From positions 833,268,136 to 833,332,135 of the forward strand of contig NC_081411.1 of NCBI RefSeq assembly GCF_030272615.1: a stretch of 64,000 nucleotides of DNA, written 5' to 3'. The stretch is from Cryptomeria japonica (Eukaryota > Streptophyta > Pinopsida > Cupressales > Cupressaceae). The notes below the pieces were generated by a model that was not told the DNA's origin, ran no database searches, and saw nothing but the letters and a program-made list of their open reading frames with translations. Every line of letters begins with the position of its first letter. Positions within the stretch are counted from its first letter, which is position 1. This document shows positions 34,632 through 46,754 of the stretch, piece after piece. Made by a program: the position numbers and the translations under genes.

Positions 34632-36545
34632 ATGCTGGAGTCACGTTAGAGATTTTTGTCTACTCAGAGGTTGCAACCTGAGCTGACAACCGAGGAGCGA
34701 GCTGCCATTGAGGAGATGGGATTGAGACATGTTCTATATGTGCCTGAGTTTCGGGCGAACATGGGACTGTTGACTGCGCTGGTGGAGAGATGGCACTCCG
34801 AGACCTGTACTTTTCATTTACCGATGGGTGAGATGACAGTCACCCTTGAGGATGTATATAGGATACTGAGGATACCGATCGATGGGGAGCTGATCCCATA
34901 TGATCAAGATGGAGACAGGGAGGCCCTAAGACGAGTATTCCAGGACCCAGGACTGGAGATGAGGGTAGGACACGTGGCGTGGGACACCATGACAGCCACA
35001 GGGCTAGTGCTGCTAGTAGTGGTAGGAGGAGCGATCAATAGGTTCCTGTGTCCGGATAGGGCTACACGAGGGTTGGTTGTGGGTTGGGGAGGAGCACTGG
35101 AGACACTGATGATGCAGTACACCAGATATGCTTGGGGACCATGTGTGTTGGCACACCTCTGTTATGAGCTGCATCAGTTCGTGTACCACGAATCAGTGGG
35201 ATTGGGCTGCGGGGTGACATTGCTGTAGGTATGGGCCTATGAGCATATGCTGGTTACCCGACTAATACACTTCAAAGGCAGGGGACATGGACGCAGCTTT
35301 GTGCACTTATATGATATAATCACGTCGCAGCCACAGATTGGCAGGTTGGAGCACTGGCGACGGGTGATAGACGATATTGATGTGGTCATATGGAGGCCAT
35401 ATCTGGGATGCGAGTAGTGGGAGGATGATGTAGTTGAGCTTCCTTACACCTTCTGGAGCAAGTATTTGATTGGGTGGACGCCCTATGTGCTGGAGAGGCA
35501 GCTAGTGGACAGGGTTGGCCGACAGTTTGGCAGGATTCAGAGGATGCCACGAGGCTCAGGCATGTATGCATGGACTGTCAGAGATCAGGCATAGTTTGGG
35601 CCCTTGTTGTCATATGATCAGGCAGTTACACAGCTGGTAGAGATGATGCCCCTACCCTGGGACATGTGGCTAGAGATTGAGGATGCTGGCATAGATGCTG
35701 AGTACACAGCATACTGGGCAGAGCATCCCTTCCCACGGTTGATGGATCCGAGAGAGCCATTGGATGGAGATGGGGGTGGAGAGAATGATGACGGTGGAGA
35801 TGATGGGGGTAGAGGCTGACGGAGGAGGGGGGGAGTAGTTGGAGAGAGGAGGGTTGCACCTCAGAGGGAGGGTGGTGAGAAGAGACAGGCTCAGGTGGTG
35901 AGGGGTCACGGTGGATTGCCGCTATAGGTGCCAGCAGCACAGGGTCCCAGACAAGTACAGGGATAGGGACAAATACAGGGATAGGTACCAGTATAGGTAC
36001 AGGTACAGGGGCAGGCACCCGTATAGGGGGAGCCACAGGCAGAGGCGGAGGGGGTTGACCCAGAGGAGGATGAGCTGATAGAGTTGAGGGAGATCTCCCA
36101 GGGCCAGGCAGATGAGATCTAGGAGTTGGAGAGGGAGAGGGATCGGCTCAGGAGGAGGCTTAGAGATACTGAGCGGGAGCGTGATCAGGCTATTCAGCAT
36201 TATACAGAGGCTGAGACAGCGCTGAGGGCGAGGAGACAGGCAGTGGAGGACACAGGGGCAGGATATGCTTATGTCCTACGAGCAAGGGAGGAGATTGCCT
36301 ACTGGTGAGATCTCTACTATGGTGTAGTGCCAGCAGATCAGCGGGCGAGGAGCTTCCATAGACCGTCACGTACAGTGATAGCTACGGGAGGGAGCCGGAG
36401 GAGATAGGCATCGAGTGGTGGGGTTATAGGTCCTCCACCACCACCAGATAGAGGGGATAGGCGGGATGATCCTAGGGCGGGTCCTTTAGGGGCTCAGATT
36501 CCGTCGAGGCCAGGCGGCTCCGAGGGAGGGAGTTCATCATAGCCG
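34632..36545 (+). pseudogene. Antisense ORF with plant mobile domain, inside the gypsy element
   Basis: One frame runs from ATG 34632 to about 36545 without a frameshift. It encodes the plant mobile domain: LRHVLYVPEFRANMGLLTAL, ERWHSETCTFHLPMGEMTVT, LEDVYRILRIPIDGELI, and later YDIITSQPQIGRLEHW and LPYTFWSKYLIGW. This domain occurs in plant MAIL1/MAIN proteins and has been captured by transposons, including antisense ORFs of gypsy elements. A Gly/Asp-rich segment, a Gln-rich segment and a coiled coil (ELERERDRLRRRLRDTERER) follow. In-frame stops are frequent (34647, 35226, 35417, 35592, 35818 and others), nearly all TAG where Gln (CAG) is expected. The longest open part is 34650-35228. Confidence 0.8.
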
Positions 36546-38255
36546 TAGAGGGCTCCCTATGTATCAGTTTTGTACCATTTTTGCATGATGATGTAGACAC
36601 CTGTGGGTGCTTTTTTTTAGCCATATGATTTTGACATCAATGTATCACGACACTTTTATGATTATATATATGAGATGATTCATCTTTGCGGCAGCTATAT
36701 GCATGTGTTCCTATGTGATGAGAGGCTCTTATGTGATGTTTGTTTTATGCTATGGATGCAAATATTTATATGATGTAATGCAGTATTTTTCTTTTATGTT
36801 TTTATATGTTATGCCAATGCAAATGTGAATGTATGAAATGCAGATGAATATGATAATGCAAATGTAAATTGTGCTAACAGGTGTTGTGTGCAGGATGTGA
36901 TGCAATTGTGATATCTATATGTATGTATGAAATGCTTATATGTGGTAATGCAAGTGCAACTACATGAAATGCAAATATTTTTGGTGTGTCATTATACTTA
37001 GTCATGTGATAGTAGGCTATGCGGACTCGAGAAGGATGATGGAAGTCAATCAAGAAAGGGGGATGAAAGACAAAATATATGAAAGTGAAAGAGCTTCTTG
37101 TGCGTTATCATCATTGAGCTTTATTATGGCAAGTAGGTTATGACAATCAAGGCATATGTTCGACCCAGAAAGTCATTGTACTTGTTTGCATGGAGATAAG
37201 ACAGTCACAAACAAGGAATGCCCCAGTTCATACTAGACTCACAGTGTCCTCATATCCTTGGACAAGTCAGAGCATTACTAAGAGACAATCCACAGACAGC
37301 AAATACAAATAGGTGATGATACCCCATCCTCGCCTTTCTAGTCAAAGACATCCTGGAGATAGAATCTCTAGTCAAAGACATCCTGGAAAAGCTAAAAGAC
37401 ATGTCACCAAAAGATAAAATCAAAAGAAAACCAAGACTTGACACCAACATCCACTGTAGTCCTCAAGTTTAGTGTCTCTTGTCACTTGTATAAGTCTTAT
37501 TTGATTGTGGTCACAATGTTTACTTTCACAAAAAGGATAGATAGCACTGAACCATAATGTTGTCTGAGTTTGCTAAAAGATTTGATTTGTTGAAGCCCAT
37601 TGCTGCTACTGTGTCTCATCTGAAACTAACTGAATCCATGAAACTGATACTTTATTACGAAGAAGATGAAACATTATTGCGGATCTGTGATGCAAATGTT
37701 GCTTTATTGCGGATTGTGCGCAGATAGACTGAAGGAAGCTGGAAGAAACTGTACTCCTCAAAACATGTGATGTTCTCAGTTCCACACCCATCACTAGACA
37801 TAGGATTTGCCTTAGCCACAGATAGGATCTGATTTATTATGAATGGAAAGGGGTGAAAAGGGAGGTTTATTATGAATGGCTAACCAATCTTAGGGAGATC
37901 AATAACAAGCCATGATGGGAATGGGTAAGTTTATTATGGATGAATTGGTCGTGAGTGTGTGCAAAGTGAAGTGATGAAAGAGAATCTTGAAGGAGGGAGG
38001 AGCAATGTCTCTACACATGGCACTCGTAACCTAGTTTTCACTATGGTACTTGCCCAGGGTGCCACCGAAGTGGTTTTCACCATTGGACGAAATTATTTCT
38101 CTTTAATTTTTTCAATTTTTCAATGTTTTTTTGTTTCACAAAGCGCCTGTTTGCCAGGTTTTCACCAAGTAATGATTTTTTTATTTGATAATTTTTTTGT
38201 ATTTTTGAATTTTTTGAATTTTTATTTTATTTTTGAATTAGGATATTCTGAAGAG
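36546..38255. other. Non-coding 3' region of the gypsy element
   Basis: No gene was seen. At 36650-36970 there are many ATGCAAATG/ATGTATGAAATGC words. TCTAGTCAAAGACATCCTGG is directly repeated at 37338 and 37369. At 38090-38240 a T-rich tract leads into the end of the integrase frame. Confidence 0.6.
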
Positions 38256-38542
38256 CTATGTGTAGAACCTGCGAAGGTGCATGCTGTTGATAGGATCCTC
38301 CAAAGGTTCACCTTCTATAGTTGAGAGCTGATATGCACCAGATCCATATGCTGCTTTAATAATGTAGGGACCAAGCCAGTTTGGTTCGAACTTGCCCTTC
38401 TTCTCTCTGTCTTTTTTATTTTTAGGATTTTCTCTGAGAACTAAGTCCCCTACCTCAAATGTGCGAGGCTTGACCTTATGATTGTAGCTGCGACTCATTC
38501 ATTGTTGGTAAGCCTTGAGATGACTAAAAGCAGTTTGTCTTT
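38256..38542 (-). pseudogene. Integrase C-terminal fragment (gypsy)
   Basis: The frame RQTAFSHLKAYQQ-stop-MSRSYNHKVKPRTF continues with VGDLVLRENP and KFEPNWLGPYIIKAAYGSGA, the C-terminal GPF/Y-type module of Ty3/gypsy integrases. The stop is TGA at 38498-38500, where the family has arginine. The zinc-binding domain and the DDE catalytic core (roughly 300-400 residues) are missing. Directly upstream is the linker after the second RNase H, in another frame, so the deletion junction lies near 38540. Confidence 0.85.
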
Positions 38543-39547
38543 AGGAGGTAAAGTATTGTCACGTAGGTATGTGAAAATGGAACCATATAATTGGGATTCG
38601 GGACCAACAACGCATATCATCTCAGTAGGCATGATCTCATATGAGGGGACCAAAAGGTTATCCACCAAGAACTCATAGCGTGTCTCATTTGGAGGTAGAT
38701 CAATCAGTGAAGCAATTGTAGCCATGGCATCTGCGGCGCGATTCTGCTCTCTTGGTATCTGCTCAAAGTCTATCTTTGTAAAGTGTTGTTTCAGGTCATC
38801 CACCATTTGTTTATAAGGCATTAATTTCTCATGTTTTGTTTGGTAATAATCAGTTGCTTGATGGATGACAAGTTGGGAGTCCCCAAAAACACGAAGTTCC
38901 TGGATCTTCCATTGAACTGCAATTCGTAATCCTGTTGTTAATGCCTCATATTCCGCTATATTGTTAGTGCAAGTAAATGATAAGCGGTATGACTTTGGTA
39001 TAGAATCCCCTTGAGGAGTTATAAAGAGGATGCCAGCTCCTGCCCCATGCTGTGTGTATGAGCCATCGAAGTACAGTTGCCATGGCTTGGCATGTGACAT
39101 TGTCAAAATGGATTCGTCTGGAAATTCTAAACTTAGAGGAACATCATCTATCATGGGAGCATCTGCTAATTGATCTGTGATGGCTTGTCCTTTTATTGCT
39201 TTTTTGTCTACATACTTGATGTCGAATTCACTCAGGATCATTACCCATTTGGCCAGTTGCCCAGTAAGTGTTGCCTTATTGAGAAGGTATTTCAATGGGT
39301 CTATCCTTGCAACTAACTTAGTCTTATGAGTAAGCATGTAATGTCATAATTTCTGGGAAGCAAAGACCATAGCGAGACATGCATGCTCAATTGGTGTGTA
39401 GTTTAGCTCATATCCCACCAATGTGCGACTGATATAATATACTGCTTTTTCCTTGCCCTCAACAATTTGTTGCGCTAAGAGTGCCCCCAATGCTGTTGGA
39501 GTAGCTGAAATGTATAATAACAGTGGTTGATCTGGAACTGGTGGCAT
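38495..39547 (-). pseudogene. Two consecutive RNase H domains (gypsy pol)
   Basis: The classic RNase H remnant reads LLLYISATPTALGALLAQQ, ELNYTPIEHACLAMVFA and HYMLTHKTKLVARIDPLKYL, with a TGA at 39344 in place of arginine. The first motif has S where the family usually has aspartate (YISA rather than YLA/D type), so this domain looks degenerate. About 180 residues on, an archaeal-type RNase H follows: WQLYFDGSYTQHGAGAGILF, NIAEYEALTTGLRIA, VFGDSQLVIHQ and QNRAADAMA, with its D, E, D and D residues present. Having both is characteristic of the Tat lineage. Confidence 0.87.
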
Positions 39548-39643
39548 CAGAACTGGCAGATTTAGAAGATAATCTTTGAGTGTCTGGAAAGCCTGTTGAC
39601 AGTTATCATCCCATTTGAATTTGATGTTTTTATGTAGTAGGTG

Positions 39644-40867
39644 CTAAAAAGGATTACACTTATCTGCCAGTTGTGCTATGAATCTTCGGATGGACTGGAG
39701 TCTGCCTTGTAAGGATCGAAGTTGACTGATATTTCTTGGTAGTTGCATTTCCAAGATGGCCTTGACTTTTGCTAGATCAGCTTCAATTCCCCTTTTGGAT
39801 ACAATGAATCCTAGGAGCTTCCCGGAGGTTACTTCAAAGATGCATTTCTTGGGGTTTAATCTTACTTTGTATTTTTCCAACCGATCAAAGATGACTGAAG
39901 GCATGTCCAAATGTGTATTTCTGTCTATTGATTTGCCCAAGAGGTCATCAACATAGTCTTCCACGGTTACATGCATGAGATCATGAAAGATAATAGTCAT
40001 GGCCCTTTGATATGTCGCACCTACATTCTTTAGCCAGAAAGACATGACATTCCAGCAGAAAGTTCCCCATGGACAAGTAAATGATGTTTTATGTTGATCC
40101 TCGGGTGCGATTCTTATTTGATTATAACCAGAGAATCCATCCATCAATGATAACATTTCATGGCCTGTTGTGAGATCAACAATCAAGTCAATATTTGGTA
40201 ATGGGAAGTCATCCTTTGGACAAGCTTTGTTGATGTCTCTGAAATCTATGCAAATTCTGATGCTGTGATTTGGTTTACTAATAGGTACTAAGTTGGAGAT
40301 CCATTCAGGATAATCGATTGGGCGTATGAATCCAACATCCAATAACTTCTCAAGTTCTGCTTTGACTAGTAATGCTACTTGTGGATGCATTTTTCTTAAT
40401 TTCTATTTTACTAGTTTTGCCCCCAGTTTAACTGTCAAATGATGCATTACCAAATCTAGATCTAATCCAAGCATATCTGCGTATGACCAGGCAAAGTTGA
40501 TTTGTCGTTCTTTGAAGAAACTTACGAATTTTGACCTTTCGGACTCTGTCAGTGATTGAGCTAGGAATATGTTGTGTGGAACCTCTTCTATACCAATGTT
40601 TGTTTTGATAGTCTCCTCTACCAACATGGATGACTTTTCCTCATATGATGCTGGGAGAATGTCAAGCCTTCCATCTTTGGGTGCCTTGGAGAGGTTTTTG
40701 CCCTCAGATACGTCCTTTCTTTTTACTTTTTTGGGGTCAGACAGCGCCATAGTGTGGTTTTTGCCATAAGACCCTTGATTTGTTCTTATTTTCACATTTT
40801 TGCGACTGGAAGGTCCGACACCCTCACCAAAATATGCCATGCTATTGAGTTCTATAGTGTATCCCAC
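39644..40867 (-). pseudogene. Gypsy reverse transcriptase
   Basis: The pre-RT region (40867-40403) ends with FAWSYADMLGLD, then a TAG at 40403 for Gln. The RT begins LLDVGFIRPIDYPEWISNLV and has RICIDFRDINKACPKDDFPL, MDGFSGYNQIRI, the active site YVDDLLG (39944-39955) and LNPKKCIFEVTSGKLLGF. Within 40390-39644 there is no stop over 248 residues. All of it is in the same frame as gag and the RNase H domains. The enzyme motifs are intact, but the frame is cut on both sides by stops. Confidence 0.9.
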
Positions 40868-41515
40868 TTTATGATCTCCAGGGGGAAGATCATCCTGTAT
40901 GCCCAGATAGTCAATAAAAGCTTCATCATTTTGGAATGTGTCAAACTATGTAGGTCCTTCATGATCCCAGTCAATGAGTTGGTGGTGAACAAGGGGAAGT
41001 CCTTCAATGTCTTCGAAGTTAGCAGGGCTAAGAGTGAGGATGCAGTTATATTTGGGTATGTCAAGGTAATTATCGAGGTCATCAATGGCACTCTCCTCAT
41101 CAGTCTCAATCACGAGCGAATACAAATTATCATCACTAGTAGTGTATTCTGGGACAAGTGTTCTCATCCTATGTGATTTCAACCTAGAACCTTGAGACAA
41201 GGATTGTGTGGACTCCTCATGGGTTGTTTCTTGACCAACTCTGAACTTGCTATAAAATTCCTCTTCTTCTGTGGGTTCATCTGGCTCTCTGAATATCTCG
41301 GTGAGCTCGTAGTCACTGGAAGACTTGTCTAAACCTCATTCCCATTCGTTAGAATCTGTGGAATAGCGATCCTCTTGTTGCATTTTGGCAGCTTTGATTT
41401 GCAAGGCTTCTTCTGTCCTTTGGGGGTGGACCTTAGGAGTTAAGAAACCAAGTCCTTTCAAGCGTTCCTTCTTGAAAGTCAATTCAGGTTGTAAAGGTTC
41501 AATGATGCCTTCCTT

Positions 41516-42628
41516 TCATAACCCCAGAGGGCTTTTTCCATCATACCCGAATTTTTGTAGAATTTTGAAGCCTTTGCCATATTTCTCACATGGTAGATTG
41601 ATGTGATCTTGTGTTTCCTCTTCATTGTCTCTAAAAAGCATTTGGTATAAATCTTCCTCTTCTAGTTCACCCCATCTTTGAAAGGTAGTAGGGTCCCATT
41701 TGAGCATCATGATGGAGATTTGCTTGTTAGGATGTGGTCTTCCATATTCTTTTGGGGAACTCATGACTTGTCGTAAGTACATGGTCTGATTTAAAGTATA
41801 TTCCCCCATGCCCTTGTCTTGAAACTTGCCTTTAAGCTCACCTTGTTTTGATGTTGAAGGTTTTAATGACTCAGGATCAATGTATGCTGAGGAAGGAACA
41901 TCCTCACGATTACTGGGAATGATGGTCTCAGTCTTTGATTTTAGGTTATTGCAGTATATGAATGGATTTGGATCACCATTAATTGTTACTTCCACGCCAT
42001 TATGAGGAAACTTAATGCATTGGTGATATGTGGATGGGACTGCCCTCATTTCATGGATCCAAAGGCGTCCTAGCAATATGTTATAAGTGAGATTTAAATC
42101 CAGGAATTGACAAACCACATCTGTTGTAACCGGCCCAACTCTGAGAGGTAAGGTGACTGTGCCCTTGGATGAACGCTCTTCATCATCATATGCCTTAATG
42201 GTGATTTGATTTGTAGAATTCACAGCTTTATCAGAATATCCCAATTGTGTAATAGTGTTTAATGTGAAAATGTTTAGACCTGCTCCTCCATCTATCATGA
42301 CTCTTTTTATTCGATGTTTGTGTATGAAGGCTTCAATGTGTAATGGTGCACTATGTGGCTGACTTACAGAGGCGTCATCAGCTTCTGTGAAGGTAAGGGA
42401 GTGTGGAATGGAAAGGTATCCCACCATGGCTTGAAACTGGTCCACGTTTAGATTAGTAGGAATGACAGTGTCTCTCAAGATTTTGTCAAGAATGGCTTTA
42501 TGTGTGGGAGATATGCGTAAGATCTCAAGGATGGAGATGAGCGCGAGTGTCTTCCCTAATTGTTCTACAAGGTCATACTCAGGTTTGGTTGATGAAGAAG
42601 CGGTGTTCTTGGCTGGAGCACCTTGCAA
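41516..42628 (-). pseudogene. Gypsy aspartic protease region
   Basis: The protease active-site motif is RVMIDGGAGLNIF, the DGG form common in the Tat lineage in place of D(S/T)G. LLGRLWIHEMRAVPSTYHQC follows, the second conserved protease block. The frame is open for 370 residues, bounded by TGA at 42641 and TGA at 41516, both at positions expected to be Arg (CGA). Downstream an acidic linker (41513-40868) leads to the reverse transcriptase, with further stops at 41336 and 40946. Confidence 0.85.
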
Positions 42629-42640
42629 AGTGATTTTACC

Positions 42641-44860
42641 TCAATGAGTTGTGACATTACATTCAGAGGTAGGTTCAGAAGAAGATCCAACACCTTTTAG
42701 GACAATCCTGGGTCTCCGAGTAGAATTCTCAGACGCTTTGTCCTTGATGATAATGGTAGAGACATAATTGTTCATCGAGATGTGATTGATGGTTGAATCA
42801 TAGTTGTAGGATGCTCTGGTATAGTTGGTTTGATCCTCTGTGGCTTTAGCTTTTCCCTTGTCATGTTTTTGGAATGGTTCCTTAAACATCTCATGTTCTT
42901 GATTAGACGAATATCCCTCAATCTCAATGTCACCTCTATCAATGAGATCTTGTATGATGTTCCTTAGTCGATGACAATTTCCTGTCTTATGACCCTTGCT
43001 CTTATGAAATTCACAATACTCATCATCATTCCACCAATTTGGTTTAACCTTTGGTTCATATGGAGGAAAATCTGGAACTGTGATTACCTTGTTTGCCACA
43101 AGCTTCTTGAAAACTGACTCAAGTGGTTCTCCCAATGCAGTGTACTTCCTTCGTGATCTGGAAGTTGTTTGAGTATTCACTTGATTGTTTGTAGAACTTG
43201 ATCCCAAAAAAATGAATTTGGGTCGCATTGTGTTGGCATCAACAACACCATCATTGACTGTGTTCTTGTTTTTATTCCAGAATCTTGGCTTGTCTTTTCC
43301 TTTAAAGTCATCTTTGTTTTCCTTGAATATCTTGATGACTCCTTGTTCAATTAGGACCTTTTCTATCACTAAGCCTTTTTCAATAATGTCCTTGAAGGTG
43401 GAAAAACAAGATTTTCTTAGATCATAGCCAATGTCTTTGTTAACATTCTGGGTGAACATTTCTACCATTTATTTTTGTGGAATTTCACAAGAGCATCTGC
43501 TGGCTAGATTTCTCCATCTTTGTAAAAATGATGAAAAAGACTCTCCATCTTTTTGCTTGGTGTTGCACAAAGTAGTGATTGATATGTCTGTCTCTATGTT
43601 GTAGGAGAAATGTTGAATAAATGCCTCTACTAAGTCACCCCATGACTTAATACCAGGTGGAAGTTGGGAGAACCATTCCATAGCTTGATCACCTAAGCTC
43701 TATGGGAATAATCTCATCAAATATGTCTCTTCTGCTGCTACCTCAATGCAAGTTGTGAAAAACTATCTTATGTGTGCCTTAGGATCCCCTTTGCCTCTGT
43801 GCTTATCAAACTTAGGCATCGCAAAATGTGTAGGAAATGGAGGCATTGGAATGCTTTTGTCAAATGGATAGGGACATATGTCTCTCATTGTGTATGTTGG
43901 CTTTGGTGTATTTATGTCCTCCATTTTCTTTTGTAAGTCCCTGATTTGTTGCTCCAAATTGCTCTTAGGTGGAGATCGACTTCTTGGACCATACCCTATG
44001 CTTGAGGCACCAATTGGAGGAGGAGCATGTTGCATATATGGATGATATTGATCATACACATGTTCATATGGAGGAGGTCTATAATAATGTTGTGTATATG
44101 GACCACCTGTTATAGATTCATGTTGAGGAACACCATATCTATTTTGTGCATGTATACCATACTCTACAGGCATGCCATTTTCTAATGTGTTGCCCCCAAA
44201 TTTGACACGGGGTTTCCTTGTGTCCAAATTTTGAGCATGCCTTTGAATATCCAATTGCTTTGGTGATTGATCCTTAGCGTTGATATGTGATTGAGCATAT
44301 TTCTCTGCATAAGACTTCCATAATGGTCTGCGAAGGTGGGTATCATATGCTTGACCATGTGTATGTGGGACCTTTGGTTTTTGAAGCAAAGCTGATGGTG
44401 ATTCAGGTACCATATGTGGTCCTCTATTTCCTAGACTATTAGGTCTCCTTTGATCCATGTTGGAGTGAGTTTATTGCAAAGGTCGATTTTCCATTATTTG
44501 AGACATGTCAAAATCATGAGGTATCTTGGCTCCACTTTGTGCCATCATTTGTAAGAAATATTGTCTATCCCTCCTCATTATTTCCTCAACCAATCGATTG
44601 AAATGGGGATTCATAATGGATTCTTCCACATCTGCTGAATGTACTGAAAAGTTGTCCATATTGTCATTATGTGTAGCATTGTTGTTTGTAGTGTCCATGT
44701 TCTCAACATTTGGAATGTTTCTATAGGCATCCATGTCAGGTAATGTAGTATGATCAGAATTGAAAAAGATATCATTGTCATACTCATAAGAACTCATGTT
44801 TGCGGAATCTTGAGCCTCTTTAGTTTCTCTCCTAGATTTTTGAAGATGGGTTTCAACCAT
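42641..44860 (-). pseudogene. Gypsy Gag
   Basis: One frame from ATG 44860 encodes an acidic N-terminus, a proline/tyrosine-rich segment with YGPRSRSPPKSNLEQQIRDL, the capsid-type block MEWFSQLPPGIKSWGDLVEA with FLQRWRNLASRC, and a zinc-binding segment YCEFHKSKGHKTGNCHRLR (C-x2-H...H-x4-C type usual in Tat Gag). Stops interrupt at 44471 (TAA), 43763 (TAG), 43700 (TAG), 43469 (TAA) and 42641 (TGA), with no frameshift. The product would form the particle in which reverse transcription occurs. Confidence 0.85.
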
Positions 44861-45349
44861 GAACTAGGTATTGACCGAGATGTGTGAGACTAGATGAAAA
44901 TGGAAAAAGTATGGAAGAGCAAGAGTTGGATGGAATGTAAATGAATCTGAAGTGTACTTGCAATGTCCAAAGTGTAAGACCAAGTATGTATGTAGTAGAG
45001 TAGGAGTGACTTCCAAAGAGAGGATAGTTTCTCTTGATGAGGTAAGTTGAACTTGACTCTAAGTAAGACCAAATGAGACCAAAGGTGATAGACCTTGATG
45101 AGGGACCACTTAGCAAAATGTTGTTGTATGTAGTGTGTTGACAAAGTATGATGAGGACAAGCAAGTGACCTTTTGACTAAAGTTTAGACAAATGTGAATG
45201 TAATGTAAGGTGTGAAACAATGATGGACTTTGTGAGACCCAAAGACAGGTTGAATGCTAGATGAAATCCTGGAGAAATGACCTAGGAAGCTCAAGAATTC
45301 TGAAACTGACTATGTTTGTTTGCTGGACTGTAACAGTTTTTCAATTCTG

Positions 45350-45545
45350 AACATAGACGCGCCTGTATACTTCACAGATGCGGTTTCCTAACACAGACGC
45401 GACTCTGTTTAACACAAACACGTTTCTGAGATTTTTTTTGTAAAGTGTAATGTTGATTCTGTAAACACAGACGCGTTTCTGCCCTTCACAGACGTGGTTA
45501 TACCACACAGACGCTATTATGTCCAACACAGATGCGTTTCTATAA
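45350..45545 (+). repeat. CACAGACGCG repeat cluster 1 in gypsy leader
   Basis: About eight degenerate copies of ACACAGACGCGNNTCTG, spaced 20-30 bases apart. It is complementary to the cluster at 33920-34185. Confidence 0.8.
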
Positions 45546-46754
45546 AATTTGTACAATTTTTTCCAATCTGTGAAGTCATTTTGTTGTGACCAAATCTAAC
45601 TGTTTAACTGTTTTTTCGTGAAAAGAGGACACAGTGTTGATGAGGACTCAATGTTTGATAGTGTCTAGACTCAAAATGACTCCAAGAAAAGTGTGTTGTT
45701 TGATGTAAAAATGTTTTGCATACACTTGAAGACACAAAAGACACAATGTTTTGTTGTTTGGTCTTGAATGTTTTGAATGTTTAAAATAAGTCAAGCACAA
45801 TTCTTATGGCTGGCCAAGACAATAGTTGTTGATCCCACATGGGGTTTTACCCCCGAGGCTACACTATTCAGAGCGGATACTTAGATGCTTGACCTCACTA
45901 GCTCCACCCTCGGCACTCACTTCTCGAGTCAGCCAAGCATCAGTCCCCACGAAAACTCCCCATGGCGAACTTTGTATCTCTACTAAGAACTGTATGTATG
46001 TGGGCCGCTACCAGACGTCCGACCTCTTGCCCCAACAACTAGAAGGATTTGGGTTTCTAAAACAAAAAGGTGCTAGTAAGGGCATCTGCTTGTGTGGCCA
46101 TACATGAGGCACTTTCAGCTCTGTAAATACAGAAGGCTCCCAGTCTGTAGGGGTTACACCCTACAAATGATCAAATAAATTTGATCAAACGGGTTTATGG
46201 GGAGACATAGTGTCGGTATGAACTAATCAGCACACGTTATTCATTGTTTTCACCATGAATACATTTGTTTATAGTGGTTCGGAAGAGGTGGGTTTTCCTC
46301 GCTACCACTTGGGTCGTTCTCTTCTCACTAGTAGTCCTAATGACCACACAGGAAGACAAGCCCTCTAAAGATTAAACAAAAAGAGCCTATTGCTCAAGAC
46401 ACAAAAGACAATGATTCAATTTTAGTGCACCAATTGAAGTGTTTGCTAGTCTATGAAAACAAGGCATACAATAAAAATCCAAAAACCCTTGCCAAGGACC
46501 TGCAACAAAGAGTTGTTAGTAGTTTGGATTGTTTCAAATGATCACCCCTTCCTGCAAGCACACAAGTTAGGTAAATTTTAAACCCAAAAGACTTTGTGAA
46601 AATAGGGGCCTTCAACCAAACGATTTAGCTTTCAAGACAAGCTGCACCAATTTCGTTAGCTAGATCTGAAAATGTTAGCTCAAAATAAACCAGATCTGAA
46701 ACCCTAAATGCAAAATCCGAAAACTGAATCAATAAAAACTCAAAATTTGAAACT

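Noticed and set aside
35626-36200. Proline/leucine-rich minus-strand frames opposite the plant mobile domain ORF
   Set aside because: They are shadows of the Gln/Gly/Arg-rich coding strand of that ORF.
45826-46107. A 93-residue + strand frame in the gypsy leader
   Set aside because: It is antisense to the element's leader, has no recognisable domain and lacks a conserved counterpart in the window.
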